64,000 nt of DNA, taken from NCBI RefSeq assembly GCF_013409365.1, contig NZ_JACCBA010000001.1, positions 124,001 to 188,000 on the forward strand. The letters are read 5' to 3'. This stretch comes from Actinomadura luteofluorescens (GTDB taxonomy: Bacteria > Actinomycetota > Actinomycetes > Streptosporangiales > Streptosporangiaceae). The notes under the pieces were generated by a model. It saw only the letters and a program-made list of their open reading frames with translations. It did not search any database and had not been told where the DNA came from. Of this stretch, positions 8,886-17,284 are shown one piece after another. Numbering within the stretch: position 1 is the first letter of the stretch; each line of letters begins with the position of its first letter. Both the position numbers and the translations under genes were made by a program.

Positions 8886-9033
8886 TCTCCTCCTTCGGGC
8901 CGTGTTTATTGCAGTGCTCTCCTCCTTCGGGCCTGGCGGCCCTCCATCGTCGGGCACCGCGGCGATCGCTGGCATCGCTCCGGCTCGCCTTGCGGCTCGC
9001 TTCGCGATCAGATTCTTGCTTCGCTCGAATCTG
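8886..9033. repeat. Low-complexity intergenic region, possibly a decayed relative of the dispersed repeat
   Basis: Two direct copies of TCTCCTCCTTCGGGCC lie at 8886-8901 and 8918-8933, 32 bp apart, separated by GTGTTT-containing sequence. The stretch CTCGCCTTGCGGCTCGCTTCGC follows, and then a perfect hairpin CAGATTC/GAATCTG at 9009-9015 and 9027-9033. The word order (TTCG, GCC, GTGTTT, CAGT, CTCGCC, GCGGCT) resembles the modules at 9356-9562 and 23538-23790, but identity is low. It separates two divergent genes and must also carry their promoters. Confidence 0.4.
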
Positions 9034-9115
9034 CCTTCGGACGCGATCGCGGCTGTTGCGGTTGTTGCGTGGTCGCGGTGGTGGCTGAGGGCGCTGTGAT
9101 GGCTAAGGTCGGCTC

Positions 9116-9355
9116 ATGACCGACATTGAACCGGAGGACGGGGCCGAGGAGTTGCAGTGCTCCGCCAAGGGGTGCCGCGCGGACGCCGTGTGGGCGCTGC
9201 GATGGAACAACCCGAAGATCCACACGCCGGAGCGGCGGAAGATCTGGCTCGCCTGCGACGAGCACCGCCAGAGCCTGTCGGCGTTCCTTGATCGCCGCGA
9301 CTTCCTGAAGGACGTGGTGCCGGTCGCCGAACGCGACGAGCCGGCCGACGGCTAG
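9116..9355 (+). CDS. Conserved small cytosolic protein, 79 aa
   Basis: A short protein with an acidic N-terminus and the ordered core CSAKGCRADAVWALRWNNP, then WLACDEHRQSLSAFL. The cysteines and histidine (C-x4-C, then C-x2-H) could bind a metal ion. I recognise it as a widespread actinobacterial orphan that databases sometimes call acetone carboxylase without support. I do not assign a function. Coding is supported by the conserved-looking hydrophobic core and compact acidic ends. The stop is followed at once by the dispersed repeat element. Confidence 0.7.
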   Translation: MTDIEPEDGAEELQCSAKGCRADAVWALRWNNPKIHTPERRKIWLACDEHRQSLSAFLDRRDFLKDVVPVAERDEPADG

Positions 9356-9562
9356 GGCCTGTCTCGAAGTGCCCGGCCACGCGCGCGAACGCGTGACCTG
9401 GCCGGTGGAGCGAGGCCGGAGGCGAGCGGAGCCGGGCAGATCGCGAAGCGATGCCGCGGTCGCCCAGGCCAGGTCACGCAGCGAGCCGCCAGGCGAGCGA
9501 AGTGGGCCGGGACTGAGAAACACAGCCGCAAGGCGAGCGAAGTGGGCCGGGACTGAGAAGCA
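9356..9562 (-). repeat. Dispersed structured intergenic repeat, copy A (two modules)
   Basis: Read on the minus strand, this starts with two tandem modules of about 40 bp. Each contains AGTCCCGGCCCACTTCGCTC, then CGCC and TGCGG or TGGCGG. An arm follows with GCGTGACCTGGCC, the hairpin ATCGCTTCGCGAT, and GGCCAGGTCACGC, so 13-bp outer arms enclose smaller stems. Nearly the same sequence occurs in the opposite orientation at 23538-23790. It fills the gap between two convergent genes. No open frame in it looks coding. Confidence 0.85.
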
Positions 9563-9564
9563 GC

Positions 9565-9837
9565 CTATGCGTCGTCGAGGACCGGCTCGCCGGCCTGCTC
9601 GGGCACCTCGGCCCGCCAGCCCTCGGCCATCTCGGTCAGCCGCGCGGCGCCGTCCCGCGCGGGCACGCCGCGGCCGACCGCGAGGCCGAGCAGGTAGGCC
9701 GTCAGCGGCGCGCCGGGCCGTGCGACGTTGTGGGCGACGTCGCGGGCGAGGTCCAGGACCAGGCCCTGGTCGACGTCCCCGCGCTCCAGGCCCAGTTCGA
9801 GGCACGCCGCGTTGATCCAGTCCTCAAGGACAGCCAT
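9565..9837 (-). CDS. DUF6457-type small protein of molybdenum-cofactor loci
   Basis: A 90-residue soluble helical protein beginning MAVLEDWINAACLELGLE. I recognise it as the family that accompanies, or is fused to, MobA in actinobacteria (DUF6457). It includes LVLDLARDVAHNVARPGAPL and ends in acidic residues. The start at ATG 9837 has AAGGGGG 5 nt upstream; a 13-codon extension has no support. It lies 49 bp after mobA in the same direction, so moaA-mobA-DUF6457 is probably one operon. Its biochemical role is unknown; help in cofactor nucleotide attachment or transfer is inferred from position only. Confidence 0.75.
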   Translation of the reverse strand: MAVLEDWINAACLELGLERGDVDQGLVLDLARDVAHNVARPGAPLTAYLLGLAVGRGVPARDGAARLTEMAEGWRAEVPEQAGEPVLDDA

Positions 9838-9886
9838 GGGTTCCCCCTTCGAGCATGGTCCTGGTGGTGTGCCCACTCTCCCACGA

Positions 9887-10453
9887 TCAAAGCAGGCGCT
9901 CGGCGGCGGCCAGCTGTTCGGGAGTGTCGCAGTCGAACCACGCGGGGCGGCCGCCGGGCGGCGGCGCGACCGGGACGGGGGCCAGCGGGCCGAGCAGGCC
10001 GCGCAGGGACGCGCCGTCGTAGGCGGCCAGCGACTCCCGCAGGGCGGCCGCGCGCCAGCAGCCCGCGAGCCACTGCTCGCGGCCGTCCCCGTCCACCAGG
10101 ACGGCCCCGTCCCGCTCCCCCGCCGCCTCCAGCAGCGCGGCGACGTGGGCGGGCCGCAGGAACGGCAGGTCCGCCGCCAGCAGCACCAGCCTGGCCGCGC
10201 GGACCTCGGCGAGCCCGGCGCGCAGCGCGGGCACCGGCCCGCCGCCCGGCGGGTCCTCGCGGACGACGACGGCGCCCGGCAGGACGTCGCGGCGCGGCCC
10301 CACCACGATCAGCCGGGACGCGCCGGACGCGGCCGCCGCCGACCATTCGATCAGCCGGCGTCCCCCCACGGAGGCCGCGGGCTTGTCGGCGCCGAACCGC
10401 CGGGCGCGCCCGCCCGCGAGCAGCACGGCGTCGAAGGGCGCGCCGGCGTCCAC
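9887..10453 (-). CDS. mobA: Molybdenum cofactor guanylyltransferase MobA
   Basis: Transfers GMP from GTP to molybdopterin, giving the MGD cofactor used by DMSO-reductase-class enzymes such as formate dehydrogenase. Of 188 residues, the nucleotide-binding signature is LLAGGRARRFGADKP (11-25). LLAADLPFLRP supplies the metal-binding Asp, and a C-terminal FDCDTPEQL follows. All are standard for MobA. The GTG start at 10453 is 5 nt past the moaA stop, so the genes are coupled. The length is normal. Confidence 0.9.
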   Translation of the reverse strand: MDAGAPFDAVLLAGGRARRFGADKPAASVGGRRLIEWSAAAASGASRLIVVGPRRDVLPGAVVVREDPPGGGPVPALRAGLAEVRAARLVLLAADLPFLRPAHVAALLEAAGERDGAVLVDGDGREQWLAGCWRAAALRESLAAYDGASLRGLLGPLAPVPVAPPPGGRPAWFDCDTPEQLAAAERLL

Positions 10454-10458
10454 GCGGC

Positions 10459-11454
10459 TCAGCCGCCGATCGCCGACATGGGCCGGGCGGGCTGGAGGAA
10501 CGACGGGTCGTCGATGCCGTGCCCGGCGCGCTTGGTCCGTACGGCCGCGCGCCAGCGGTCGGCCAGTTCGGCGTCGGCGGCGCCGGCGCGCATCGCGTCC
10601 CGCAGGTTGGACTCCTCGGTGGCGAACAGGCAGTTGCGGACCTGCCCGTCGGCGGTGAGCCGCACCCGGTCGCAGGCGCCGCAGAACGGCCGGGTCACCG
10701 AGCCGATCACGCCGACCGTCTCGGGGCCGCCGTCGACCAGGAACGACTCGGCGGGAGCGCTGCCCCGCTCGTGCCCGTGATCGGGCACGAGGTCGAACTC
10801 GGCGGACAGCCGGTCCAGGATCTCGTCCGCGGTGATCATGTTCTCGCGGGTCCAGCCGTGCTGGGCGTCCAGCGGCATCTGCTCGATGAACCGCAGCCGG
10901 TAGCCGTGCTCCAGGCAGTAGCGCAGCAGCGGGACGGCCTCGTGGTCGTTGACCCCGCGCATCAGCACCGTGTTGATCTTGACCGGGGCCAGCCCGGCCC
11001 GCCGCGCCGCCGCCAGCCCCTCCAGTACGTCGGCGAGCCGGTCGCGGTGCGCGAGGCGCCGGAAGGTCTCGCGGTCGAGGGTGTCGAGGGAGACGTTCAC
11101 CCGGTCGAGCCCGGCCTCGGCCAGCGGCGCGGCCAGCCGGTCGAGCCCGATCCCGTTGGTGGTCAGCGAGATCTGGGGACGCGGCGCCTGCTCCGCCGTC
11201 CGCCGCACGATGCCGGCGAGCCCGCGCCGCAGCAGCGGCTCGCCGCCGGTGTAGCGGACCTCGGTGACGCCGAGGTCGCGCACGGCGAGTCCGACCAGCC
11301 GGACGACCTCGTCGTCGGTGAGCAGTTCCGGCTTCGGCAGCCAGTCCAGCCCCTCGGGCGGCATGCAGTACGAGCAGCGCAGGTTGCACCGGTCGGTGAG
11401 GGAGACCCGCAGGTCCGTCGCGGTACGGCCGAAGGTGTCGACCAGCACGGGCAC
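10459..11454 (-). CDS. moaA: GTP 3',8-cyclase MoaA
   Basis: Radical-SAM enzyme starting molybdopterin synthesis: it converts GTP to 3',8-cyclo-GTP, which MoaC then uses. Of 331 residues, the SAM cluster motif is CNLRCSYC (C23, C27, C30). The substrate-side cluster uses C258, C261 and C275 in FCGACDRVR and RNCLF. VRYTGGEPLLR is the GGEP motif. The C-terminal GG, needed in MoaA for activity, is present as SAIGG. No moaC is adjacent. I checked the 5' region for a molybdenum-cofactor riboswitch and saw no convincing fold. Confidence 0.95.
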   Translation of the reverse strand: MPVLVDTFGRTATDLRVSLTDRCNLRCSYCMPPEGLDWLPKPELLTDDEVVRLVGLAVRDLGVTEVRYTGGEPLLRRGLAGIVRRTAEQAPRPQISLTTNGIGLDRLAAPLAEAGLDRVNVSLDTLDRETFRRLAHRDRLADVLEGLAAARRAGLAPVKINTVLMRGVNDHEAVPLLRYCLEHGYRLRFIEQMPLDAQHGWTRENMITADEILDRLSAEFDLVPDHGHERGSAPAESFLVDGGPETVGVIGSVTRPFCGACDRVRLTADGQVRNCLFATEESNLRDAMRAGAADAELADRWRAAVRTKRAGHGIDDPSFLQPARPMSAIGG

Positions 11455-11555
11455 CCCTTCCTGTCGCGGTCTGGATCTCCAGCCTATTGCGGCGGTTGAC
11501 GATCCGATCCCCCGCGGGAGACGGTGATCTTCAGCCGAGGAGCAGGGAGGCCGGA

Positions 11556-12383
11556 GTGGCGACGTCGCGGGAGTGGGAGTTCGCGGGCACGCGGGGAGCC
11601 GTCAACGCCCGGATCTGGGCGGACGGCGAGCCGCGCTACGTCGCGGTGCTCGTGCACGGCTACGGCGAGCACCTCGGCCGCTACGACCACGTCGCGGACG
11701 TCCTGGTCCGGCACGGCGCCGTCGTCTGCGGTCCGGACCACGCGGGCCACGGCCGCTCGGCCGGCGACCGCGTGCTGGTCGAGGACTTCGCGGACGTCGT
11801 CGCCGACCTGCACACGGTCGTGGAGGCGGCCCGCGGCGACCACCCGGACCTGCCCGTCGTCATGATCGGCCATTCCATGGGCGGTCTGATCGCCGCCCGG
11901 TACGCCCAGCTCCACGGCGCCGGCCTCGCCGCCCTCGTGCTGTCCGGCCCGGTCCTCGGCCGCTGGCACGTCGTCGAGGAGCTGCTGCCCCTCGACGCGA
12001 TGCCGGACGAGCCGATCGACACCTCCACGCTCTCGCGCGACCCGGCCGTCGGCAGGGCCTACACCGAGGACCCCCTGATCTGGCACGGCCCGTTCAAGAA
12101 GCCCACCGTCCGGGCGCTGGACGACGCCCTGCGCCGCGTCGGCGAGCACGGGTCCCTGGGCGCGCTGCCGACCTTCTACGTCCACGGCGAGGCCGACGAG
12201 CTCGTCCGCCCGCGCGACACCCGCGTCGGCATCGAGGCGATCCGCGGGGACGACCTCACCGAGCGCCTCTACCCGGGCGCCCGGCACGAGGTCTTCAACG
12301 AGACCAACCGCGACGAGGTCCTCGCCGACGTCACCGCGTTCATCGACCGCGTGCTGCCGGAGGCGCCGAAGCCCGGCTCGTGA
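11556..12383 (+). CDS. Monoacylglycerol lipase-like alpha/beta hydrolase
   Basis: A 275-residue serine hydrolase of the monoacylglycerol lipase group. The oxyanion loop is VLVHGYGEHLGRYDH and the nucleophile is GHSMGG with S107. The likely triad partners are D214 in GEADELV and H244 in ARHEVFNE. PDHAGHGRS is the typical second loop. There is no signal peptide, so it probably acts on intracellular acylglycerols. GTG 11556 has AGGGAGG 6 nt upstream; an in-frame extension of 23 codons lacks a ribosome site. It converges on rtcB with a 22-bp gap. Confidence 0.85.
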   Translation: MATSREWEFAGTRGAVNARIWADGEPRYVAVLVHGYGEHLGRYDHVADVLVRHGAVVCGPDHAGHGRSAGDRVLVEDFADVVADLHTVVEAARGDHPDLPVVMIGHSMGGLIAARYAQLHGAGLAALVLSGPVLGRWHVVEELLPLDAMPDEPIDTSTLSRDPAVGRAYTEDPLIWHGPFKKPTVRALDDALRRVGEHGSLGALPTFYVHGEADELVRPRDTRVGIEAIRGDDLTERLYPGARHEVFNETNRDEVLADVTAFIDRVLPEAPKPGS

Positions 12384-12405
12384 GGCGGCGGCGCCCCGGC
12401 GGGGG

Positions 12406-13605
12406 TCAGCCCTTCACGCAGATGAGCTGGCGGAGGTGCGCCACGACCTCGACGAGGTCGGACTGGGCCTCGATCACCGCGTCCAGGTCCTTGTAGGCGC
12501 CGGGGATCTCGTCCACGACACCGCTGTCCTTGCGGCACTCGACGCCCCTGGTCTGCTCGACCAGGTCCTCGACGGTGAAGTGCTTGCGGGCCTTGTTGCG
12601 GCTCATCCTGCGGCCCGCCCCGTGGGAGGCGGAGTTGTAGGCGGTCTCGTTGCCGAGGCCGCGGACGATGTAGGTGCCGGTCGCCATGGAGCCCGGGATG
12701 ATCCCGAGGTCGCCGCGCCCGGCGCGGATCGCGCCCTTGCGGGTGACGAGCAGCTCGACGCCGCCGTACTCCTCCTCCGCCACGTAGTTGTGGTGGCAGG
12801 AGATGACCTCGCCCCACCTGCAGCGCTTCTCGCCGAACCGCTTGGTGACGACGTTCTGCGCGAGCGCGGTCATGACGGCGCGGTTGCGGCGCGCGTACTC
12901 CTGCGCCCAGAACAGGTCGTGGCGGTAGGCGTCCATCTTCGCGGTGCCCTTGAGGAACACCGCGAGGTCGCCGTCCGGCAGGTCCTGGTTGTGGGGCAGC
13001 TTGCGGGCGGCCTCGATGTGGTGCTCGGCCAGCTCGTTGCCGATGTTGCGCGACCCCGAGTGCAGGACGAGCCAGATCGCGCCGTCGTCGTCGGCGCACA
13101 GCTCCAGGAAGTGATTGCCGCCGCCGAGCGTGCCCATCTGCGAGCGGGCGCGGCCGTGGCGGGACCGGACCGCCGGGTGCAGGTCGTCGAAGCCCTGCCA
13201 GAAGTCGTACCAGCCGCGTTCCTTGAGGCCCGGGAGCGCGGACGGGTCGACGGCGTTCTTGTGCGAGCCGCGGCCCACCGGGATCGCCTTCTCCAGGCGG
13301 CTGCGCAGCCCGGCCAGGTCGTCCGGCATGTCCTCGACGGTGAGGGACGACTTGACGGCGGTCATGCCGCAGCCGATGTCGACGCCCACGGCCGCCGGGG
13401 ACACCGCGTCCCTCATCGCGATCACCGAGCCGACGGTGGCGCCCTTGCCGTAGTGGACGTCGGGCATCACCGCGAGGCCCTCCACCCACGGCAGGGCGGA
13501 GACGTTGCGCAGCTGGTCGAGGGCGAGGTCCTCGACGCTCTGCGGGTCGGTCCACATCCGGATCGGGACGCGTCCGCCCTTCAGGGTCTGGTACGGCATT
13601 CCCAC
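12406..13605 (-). CDS. rtcB: RNA-splicing ligase RtcB
   Basis: GTP- and Mn2+-dependent ligase joining 2',3'-cyclic phosphate or 3'-phosphate RNA ends to 5'-OH ends, used in RNA repair. Of 399 residues, the metal ligands are visible: D76 and C79 in GVDIGCGM, H165 in GGGNHFLEL, H182 in LHSGSRN and H271 in CHHNY. The guanylylated His is H328 in SHGAGRRMSR. It is slightly shorter than archaeal RtcB (about 480), as is usual in this bacterial subgroup. No archease gene is adjacent. A second ATG lies two codons into the frame. Confidence 0.93.
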   Translation of the reverse strand: MGMPYQTLKGGRVPIRMWTDPQSVEDLALDQLRNVSALPWVEGLAVMPDVHYGKGATVGSVIAMRDAVSPAAVGVDIGCGMTAVKSSLTVEDMPDDLAGLRSRLEKAIPVGRGSHKNAVDPSALPGLKERGWYDFWQGFDDLHPAVRSRHGRARSQMGTLGGGNHFLELCADDDGAIWLVLHSGSRNIGNELAEHHIEAARKLPHNQDLPDGDLAVFLKGTAKMDAYRHDLFWAQEYARRNRAVMTALAQNVVTKRFGEKRCRWGEVISCHHNYVAEEEYGGVELLVTRKGAIRAGRGDLGIIPGSMATGTYIVRGLGNETAYNSASHGAGRRMSRNKARKHFTVEDLVEQTRGVECRKDSGVVDEIPGAYKDLDAVIEAQSDLVEVVAHLRQLICVKG

Positions 13606-13647
13606 TCCTTGATCGACGGAACCGGACCGCGATCTATGACGCCAGAG

Positions 13648-15411
13648 TCACCCCTCCCGGTTCAACCGGTTTTCGCCCTGCCGGCGCTCGGTGAGGCCGA
13701 GCCTGTCGAGGTGGCGCAGCAGGGCGACGGCGACGTCGCGGCCGGTCCCGAGGGCGTCGCCGGCCTGCGCGGGCGTGAACGGCTGCGGCAGCCCCGACAG
13801 GACGCGCAGCGCCTCCCGGTCGGCGCCCGGGAGCAGCACGAGACCGTCGTCGATCCGCAGGACGGCGCCCGCGCGTTCGGCGCCGGCGAGGGTGTCGCCG
13901 GTGAGGCCCAGCTCTTCGAGGCGCCCGGCGCTGGGCGGCACGAACGGGGCGTCGGCGAGGTCGGCGCGGAGCCGCTCCACGGCCGCGGCCCAGGGCGGAG
14001 GCGGCGTCGCGGCGACCGCCGTCGGCGCGGGCTCGGCGGCCGGTGCCGGGGCGGGGCCGGCGGCCGGGCCGTAGACGCGTCCCGCGTCCAGGCGCAGCGG
14101 CGGCCGGACGAGCGCGGCGACGAGCTCCCGGGACGGCAGGCCGAGGCGGAGCCGGACCGCCTCCAAAGGGATCCCGGGGGCGCTCGGGCTCGCGGCGGCG
14201 TGCCGGGACGTCTCCTCGGCGAGCCGCTCGAACAGCGACCGCCAGTGCGCCGGGTCGGCGACCCACTCGCCGTTCAGGGCGACGGCGCCGGCCGGGGGCG
14301 CGCAGCCCATGAGCGACAGCTCAGAACGGCGGAGCACGCCATGCCGCCGGAGCACCACGGCGCCGTCCGGGCGGTCCGGCCAGGTCGCCAGCTCCCGGGC
14401 TCGGGCGGCACCCGCGCCACGTCGCACGAGGGTCGGCGGCCGGACGTCCAGGACGCTCACCCCGGCGATCGAGCGGCGCTCGGGGTCGCGCAGGAGCCCG
14501 ATGTCGCCGAGGTGGAGGGCGAGCCGGGTGTTGAGGGTCAGGCGGGCCGTGTCGGGGCCGAGGGGCCGCAGCCCGACCGCGACGGCGGCCGACCCGATGT
14601 GCAGCGTCATCCGCCGCGCGAGCCTGCCGGACGCTTCGCCGAAGCGGGTCCGGACGTCGACGGAGGTGGTGTGCGTCCAGGCGCCCGGGGTGACCAGGGC
14701 CATGCCGGCCTCCACGCGGCCCGCGTCGCGCAGCGTCAGCACGACGCGGGAGACCCCGCCGACCGAGTCGCGGGGCTCGTCGGCGCAGCCGATCGTCCGG
14801 ACGCGGACCCGCTCGCCCGCTGGCATGAGGAGCAGCTCGTCCCCGACGGCGACCGTCCCGGCGGCGAGGGTGCCGGCGATGACGGTCTGCCGCCCGGCGG
14901 TGAACGCCCGGTCGGCCCACAGCCGCACCGGCGCTGCCGGGTCGGGCACGGGCAGCCGGCCGGCGAGGCGGTCGAGCGCGGCGGCCAGCTCGGCCGTCCC
15001 GGCGCCGGTCTCGGCGCTCACCGCGACGGCCTCCGCGCCGCGCAGCGCGGTCCCGGCCAGCCGCTCGCGGATCTGGCGGAGCGCGGGCTTGGGATCGGCG
15101 GCGTCGGCCTTGGTGACGGCGAGGACGCCGAAGCGGACGCCGAGCGCACCAAGGGCGTCCAGATGCTCGCGCGTCTGCGGCATCCAGCCCTCGTCGGCGG
15201 CGACGGCGAGCAGGACCGCGGACGCGGGCGCCGCGACGGCGAGCATGTCCGGGACGGACCGCTCGTTCCCCGGGGCGTCGACGAACGCGACGCGCCGGCC
15301 CGAGGGCAGCTCCGTCCAGGCGCCCGTCTCACCGGGCCGCCTGCCCGTGAGGGCGCGCACGAGCGCCGACTTGCCGTGCCCACCGTGACCGGCGGTGGTG
15401 ACGACGTGCAT
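13648..15411 (-). CDS. selB: Selenocysteine-specific elongation factor SelB with an altered GTPase domain
   Basis: By overall fold this delivers Sec-tRNA to UGA codons read with a SECIS hairpin. At 587 residues it keeps all parts: G domain, two beta-barrels, and C-terminal winged helices that bind SECIS RNA. Two features depart from the family. Between G23 and D45 the switch I region is about 13 residues shorter than in E. coli SelB as I recall it, and no G2 threonine is recognisable. The G3 motif reads DAPGNE (45-50), with Asn in place of the His of DVPGHE. The P-loop is GHGGHGKS rather than GHVDHGKS, and TKAD (100-103) is intact. No frameshift explains this. ATG 15411 begins MHVVTTAGHGG. 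GTP hydrolysis is probably impaired or changed. Confidence 0.82.
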   Translation of the reverse strand: MHVVTTAGHGGHGKSALVRALTGRRPGETGAWTELPSGRRVAFVDAPGNERSVPDMLAVAAPASAVLLAVAADEGWMPQTREHLDALGALGVRFGVLAVTKADAADPKPALRQIRERLAGTALRGAEAVAVSAETGAGTAELAAALDRLAGRLPVPDPAAPVRLWADRAFTAGRQTVIAGTLAAGTVAVGDELLLMPAGERVRVRTIGCADEPRDSVGGVSRVVLTLRDAGRVEAGMALVTPGAWTHTTSVDVRTRFGEASGRLARRMTLHIGSAAVAVGLRPLGPDTARLTLNTRLALHLGDIGLLRDPERRSIAGVSVLDVRPPTLVRRGAGAARARELATWPDRPDGAVVLRRHGVLRRSELSLMGCAPPAGAVALNGEWVADPAHWRSLFERLAEETSRHAAASPSAPGIPLEAVRLRLGLPSRELVAALVRPPLRLDAGRVYGPAAGPAPAPAAEPAPTAVAATPPPPWAAAVERLRADLADAPFVPPSAGRLEELGLTGDTLAGAERAGAVLRIDDGLVLLPGADREALRVLSGLPQPFTPAQAGDALGTGRDVAVALLRHLDRLGLTERRQGENRLNREG

Positions 15412-15617
15412 CAGCGTCCTTTCCGGGCCTGAACGCCGATGGCCGCGCGAGGGCGGGCCGTGCGGGGAGGGGCGGTGCGGGAGGTGATGCGGGGGTTGCG
15501 CAGACGAAGGTCCACGAAAGGTAACCCTAGGGACGTGCGGGCCCCGCGCAAAACGCCGACGCGCTGGCGCGTCGCGCCGCACCCTCGGGCATCGAGGGGT
15601 AAATCCTCCGCTCTACA

Positions 15618-15634
15618 CTTATTTAGGTTAAGTA
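15618..15634. promoter_or_regulatory. AT-rich inverted repeat ACTTA-N7-TAAGT upstream of an MFS gene
   Basis: The only AT-rich stretch between selB and the MFS gene carries this 5-bp-arm inverted repeat about 55 bp before the MFS start. It looks like an operator or core promoter. The embedded TTAGGTTA matches half an iron box, but the other half is missing. A separate hairpin CGACGCG-CTGG-CGCGTCG at 15557-15574 lies towards selB. Confidence 0.4.
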
Positions 15635-15686
15635 ACTACATGCCGCGCGCCGGAGATCCGGCGACCGGCCGATGCGGGAGGTTCGC

Positions 15687-17150
15687 ATGACCGGCGCCCC
15701 GGCGGCTCGCAGGACAGGCGCCCCGGCGGCGGGCGGGGCCGGTGCCCCGGCGGCGCCCGGAGCCGGCGCCCCGGCCGGCCGGCCCACCGGCCCCACCCTG
15801 CTCGCGCTCGCCGTCGCCGGGATGGTCGTGTCGGTGCAGCAGACGCTCGTGCTGCCGCTGCTGCCGCAGCTCATGGTCCGGTTCGACGCCCCCATCACGG
15901 ACGTGACGTGGGTGTTCACCGCGTCCCTGCTGGCCGGCGCCGTCGCCACCCCGCTGCTGACGCGGTTCGGCGACATGTACGGCAAGAAGCGGATGATCCT
16001 GCTCGCCCTCGCGCTGCTGCTGGCCGGCTCGGTGGTGTGCGCGGTGTCCGGCACGCTGCCGGTGCTCATCGCCGGGCGCGCCCTGCAGGGCGTGTCCGCG
16101 GCGATGATCCCGCTCGCCATCGGCATGATCCGCGACACGTTCCCGGCCGAACGGGTCACCACGGCGATCGGCATCGTCAGCGCGACCATGGGCGTCGGCG
16201 GCAGCGCCGGCATGATCGTGACCGGGCTGATCGCCGCCCGCACCGGCAGCCACCACCCGGTGTTCTGGATCGCCGCCGCGCTGGCGGCGGCCGGGCTGGT
16301 GCTGGTCGCCGCGACGGCGCGCGACGTCGGCGTCCGCGCCGGCGGGCGGCCGGACCTGCCGGGCGCCGCCCTGCTCGCCGGCTGGCTGGTCTGCCTGCTG
16401 CTCGGCATCAGCCAGGGCAACGCGTGGGGCTGGACGTCCGGCGGGGTCCTCGCCCTGTTCGGCGCCGCGGCCGCGCTGTGCGCGGTCTGGGTGGCGGTCG
16501 AGCTGCGGGTCCGCGCGCCGCTGGTGCGGCTGGGCCTGCTGGTCGGCCCCCGGTCGCTGTCGGCCAACGTCGTCTCGGCGCTGCTCGGCTTCTCGATGTT
16601 CGCCGCGTTCACGCTCATCGCCGGCTTCGTCCAGGCGCGGCCGGAGGAGGTCGGCTACGGACTCGGCGGCTCGGTGCTGGACGTCGGCCTCTACATGCTG
16701 CCGAGCACCGTGACGATGCTGCTGTTCTCGGCGATGGCCGGGCGCCTCGCGGCCCGGCTCGGCCCGGCCTACACGCTCGCGATCGGGTCGGCGTTCGCCG
16801 GGCTGTGCTACGCGTGGCTCGCGGTGTCGAACTCGCACGTGTACGACATGCTCGCGTTCAGCGCCATCCAGGGGATCGGGTTCGGGATAGCCTACGCCGC
16901 GCTCGGCACCCTCGCCGTCCGGCACGTCCCGATGGACCAGAGCGGGATCGCCAGCGGCATCAACTCGCTCGTCCGCACCACGGGCGGCAGCGTCGCGGGC
17001 GCCGTCACGGCGTCGATCCTGGCCGGACGGGCCGCGGGCGCCGGCGTCCCCTCCCTCGGCGCCTACGAGCTGTGCTTCTGGGTCGTCTCCGCGGGGGCGG
17101 CGCTGGCCGCCCTCATCGCCGTCGCGCACGCCCTGCGCCACCCCGGGTAG
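15687..17150 (+). CDS. MFS drug-efflux-type transporter
   Basis: A 487-residue integral membrane protein of the 14-TM DHA2 class. After a 40-residue Ala/Gly/Pro-rich tail, TM1 begins near LLALAVAGMVVSVQQTLVLP. RFGDMYGKKRMIL is the family motif A. LIAGRALQGVSAAMIPLAIG corresponds to the TM4-TM5 loop. The N-terminal tail holds four copies of GAPA, and the DNA beneath it is itself repetitive. ATG 15687 has GGGAGG 6 nt upstream. The substrate is unknown. The motif order supports export, probably proton-coupled. Confidence 0.85.
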   Translation: MTGAPAARRTGAPAAGGAGAPAAPGAGAPAGRPTGPTLLALAVAGMVVSVQQTLVLPLLPQLMVRFDAPITDVTWVFTASLLAGAVATPLLTRFGDMYGKKRMILLALALLLAGSVVCAVSGTLPVLIAGRALQGVSAAMIPLAIGMIRDTFPAERVTTAIGIVSATMGVGGSAGMIVTGLIAARTGSHHPVFWIAAALAAAGLVLVAATARDVGVRAGGRPDLPGAALLAGWLVCLLLGISQGNAWGWTSGGVLALFGAAAALCAVWVAVELRVRAPLVRLGLLVGPRSLSANVVSALLGFSMFAAFTLIAGFVQARPEEVGYGLGGSVLDVGLYMLPSTVTMLLFSAMAGRLAARLGPAYTLAIGSAFAGLCYAWLAVSNSHVYDMLAFSAIQGIGFGIAYAALGTLAVRHVPMDQSGIASGINSLVRTTGGSVAGAVTASILAGRAAGAGVPSLGAYELCFWVVSAGAALAALIAVAHALRHPG

Positions 17151-17284
17151 ACCCCGTCCGGCGGCGCGGGCCCTTGACGAACCGGCCCCGCGCCATGCCC
17201 TATAGGTGTGCGGCCCGAATCGCGGCGACGCCGGTCCGGGCCTCCGCGCAGATCCGGGCCAGGACCCGTCACCGGGAGGACGAC

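Noticed and set aside
9356..9562. Insertion sequence or MITE
   Set aside because: No transposase, no clear target-site duplication and no flanking terminal inverted repeats at the edges; the arms are internal. It stays listed as a repeat only.
11455..11555. Molybdenum-cofactor riboswitch between moaA and the lipase gene
   Set aside because: The 101-bp gap is short and I could not see the expected paired stems.
13648..15411. SelB anomaly caused by a frameshift or wrong start
   Set aside because: The bases from the ATG through the G3 motif read in one frame with good matches on both sides of the missing segment. A double frameshift would be needed.
15618..15640. Full iron box upstream of the MFS gene
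   Set aside because: Only the half TTAGGTTA matches; the second half is AGTAACTA, so it fails the 19-bp consensus.
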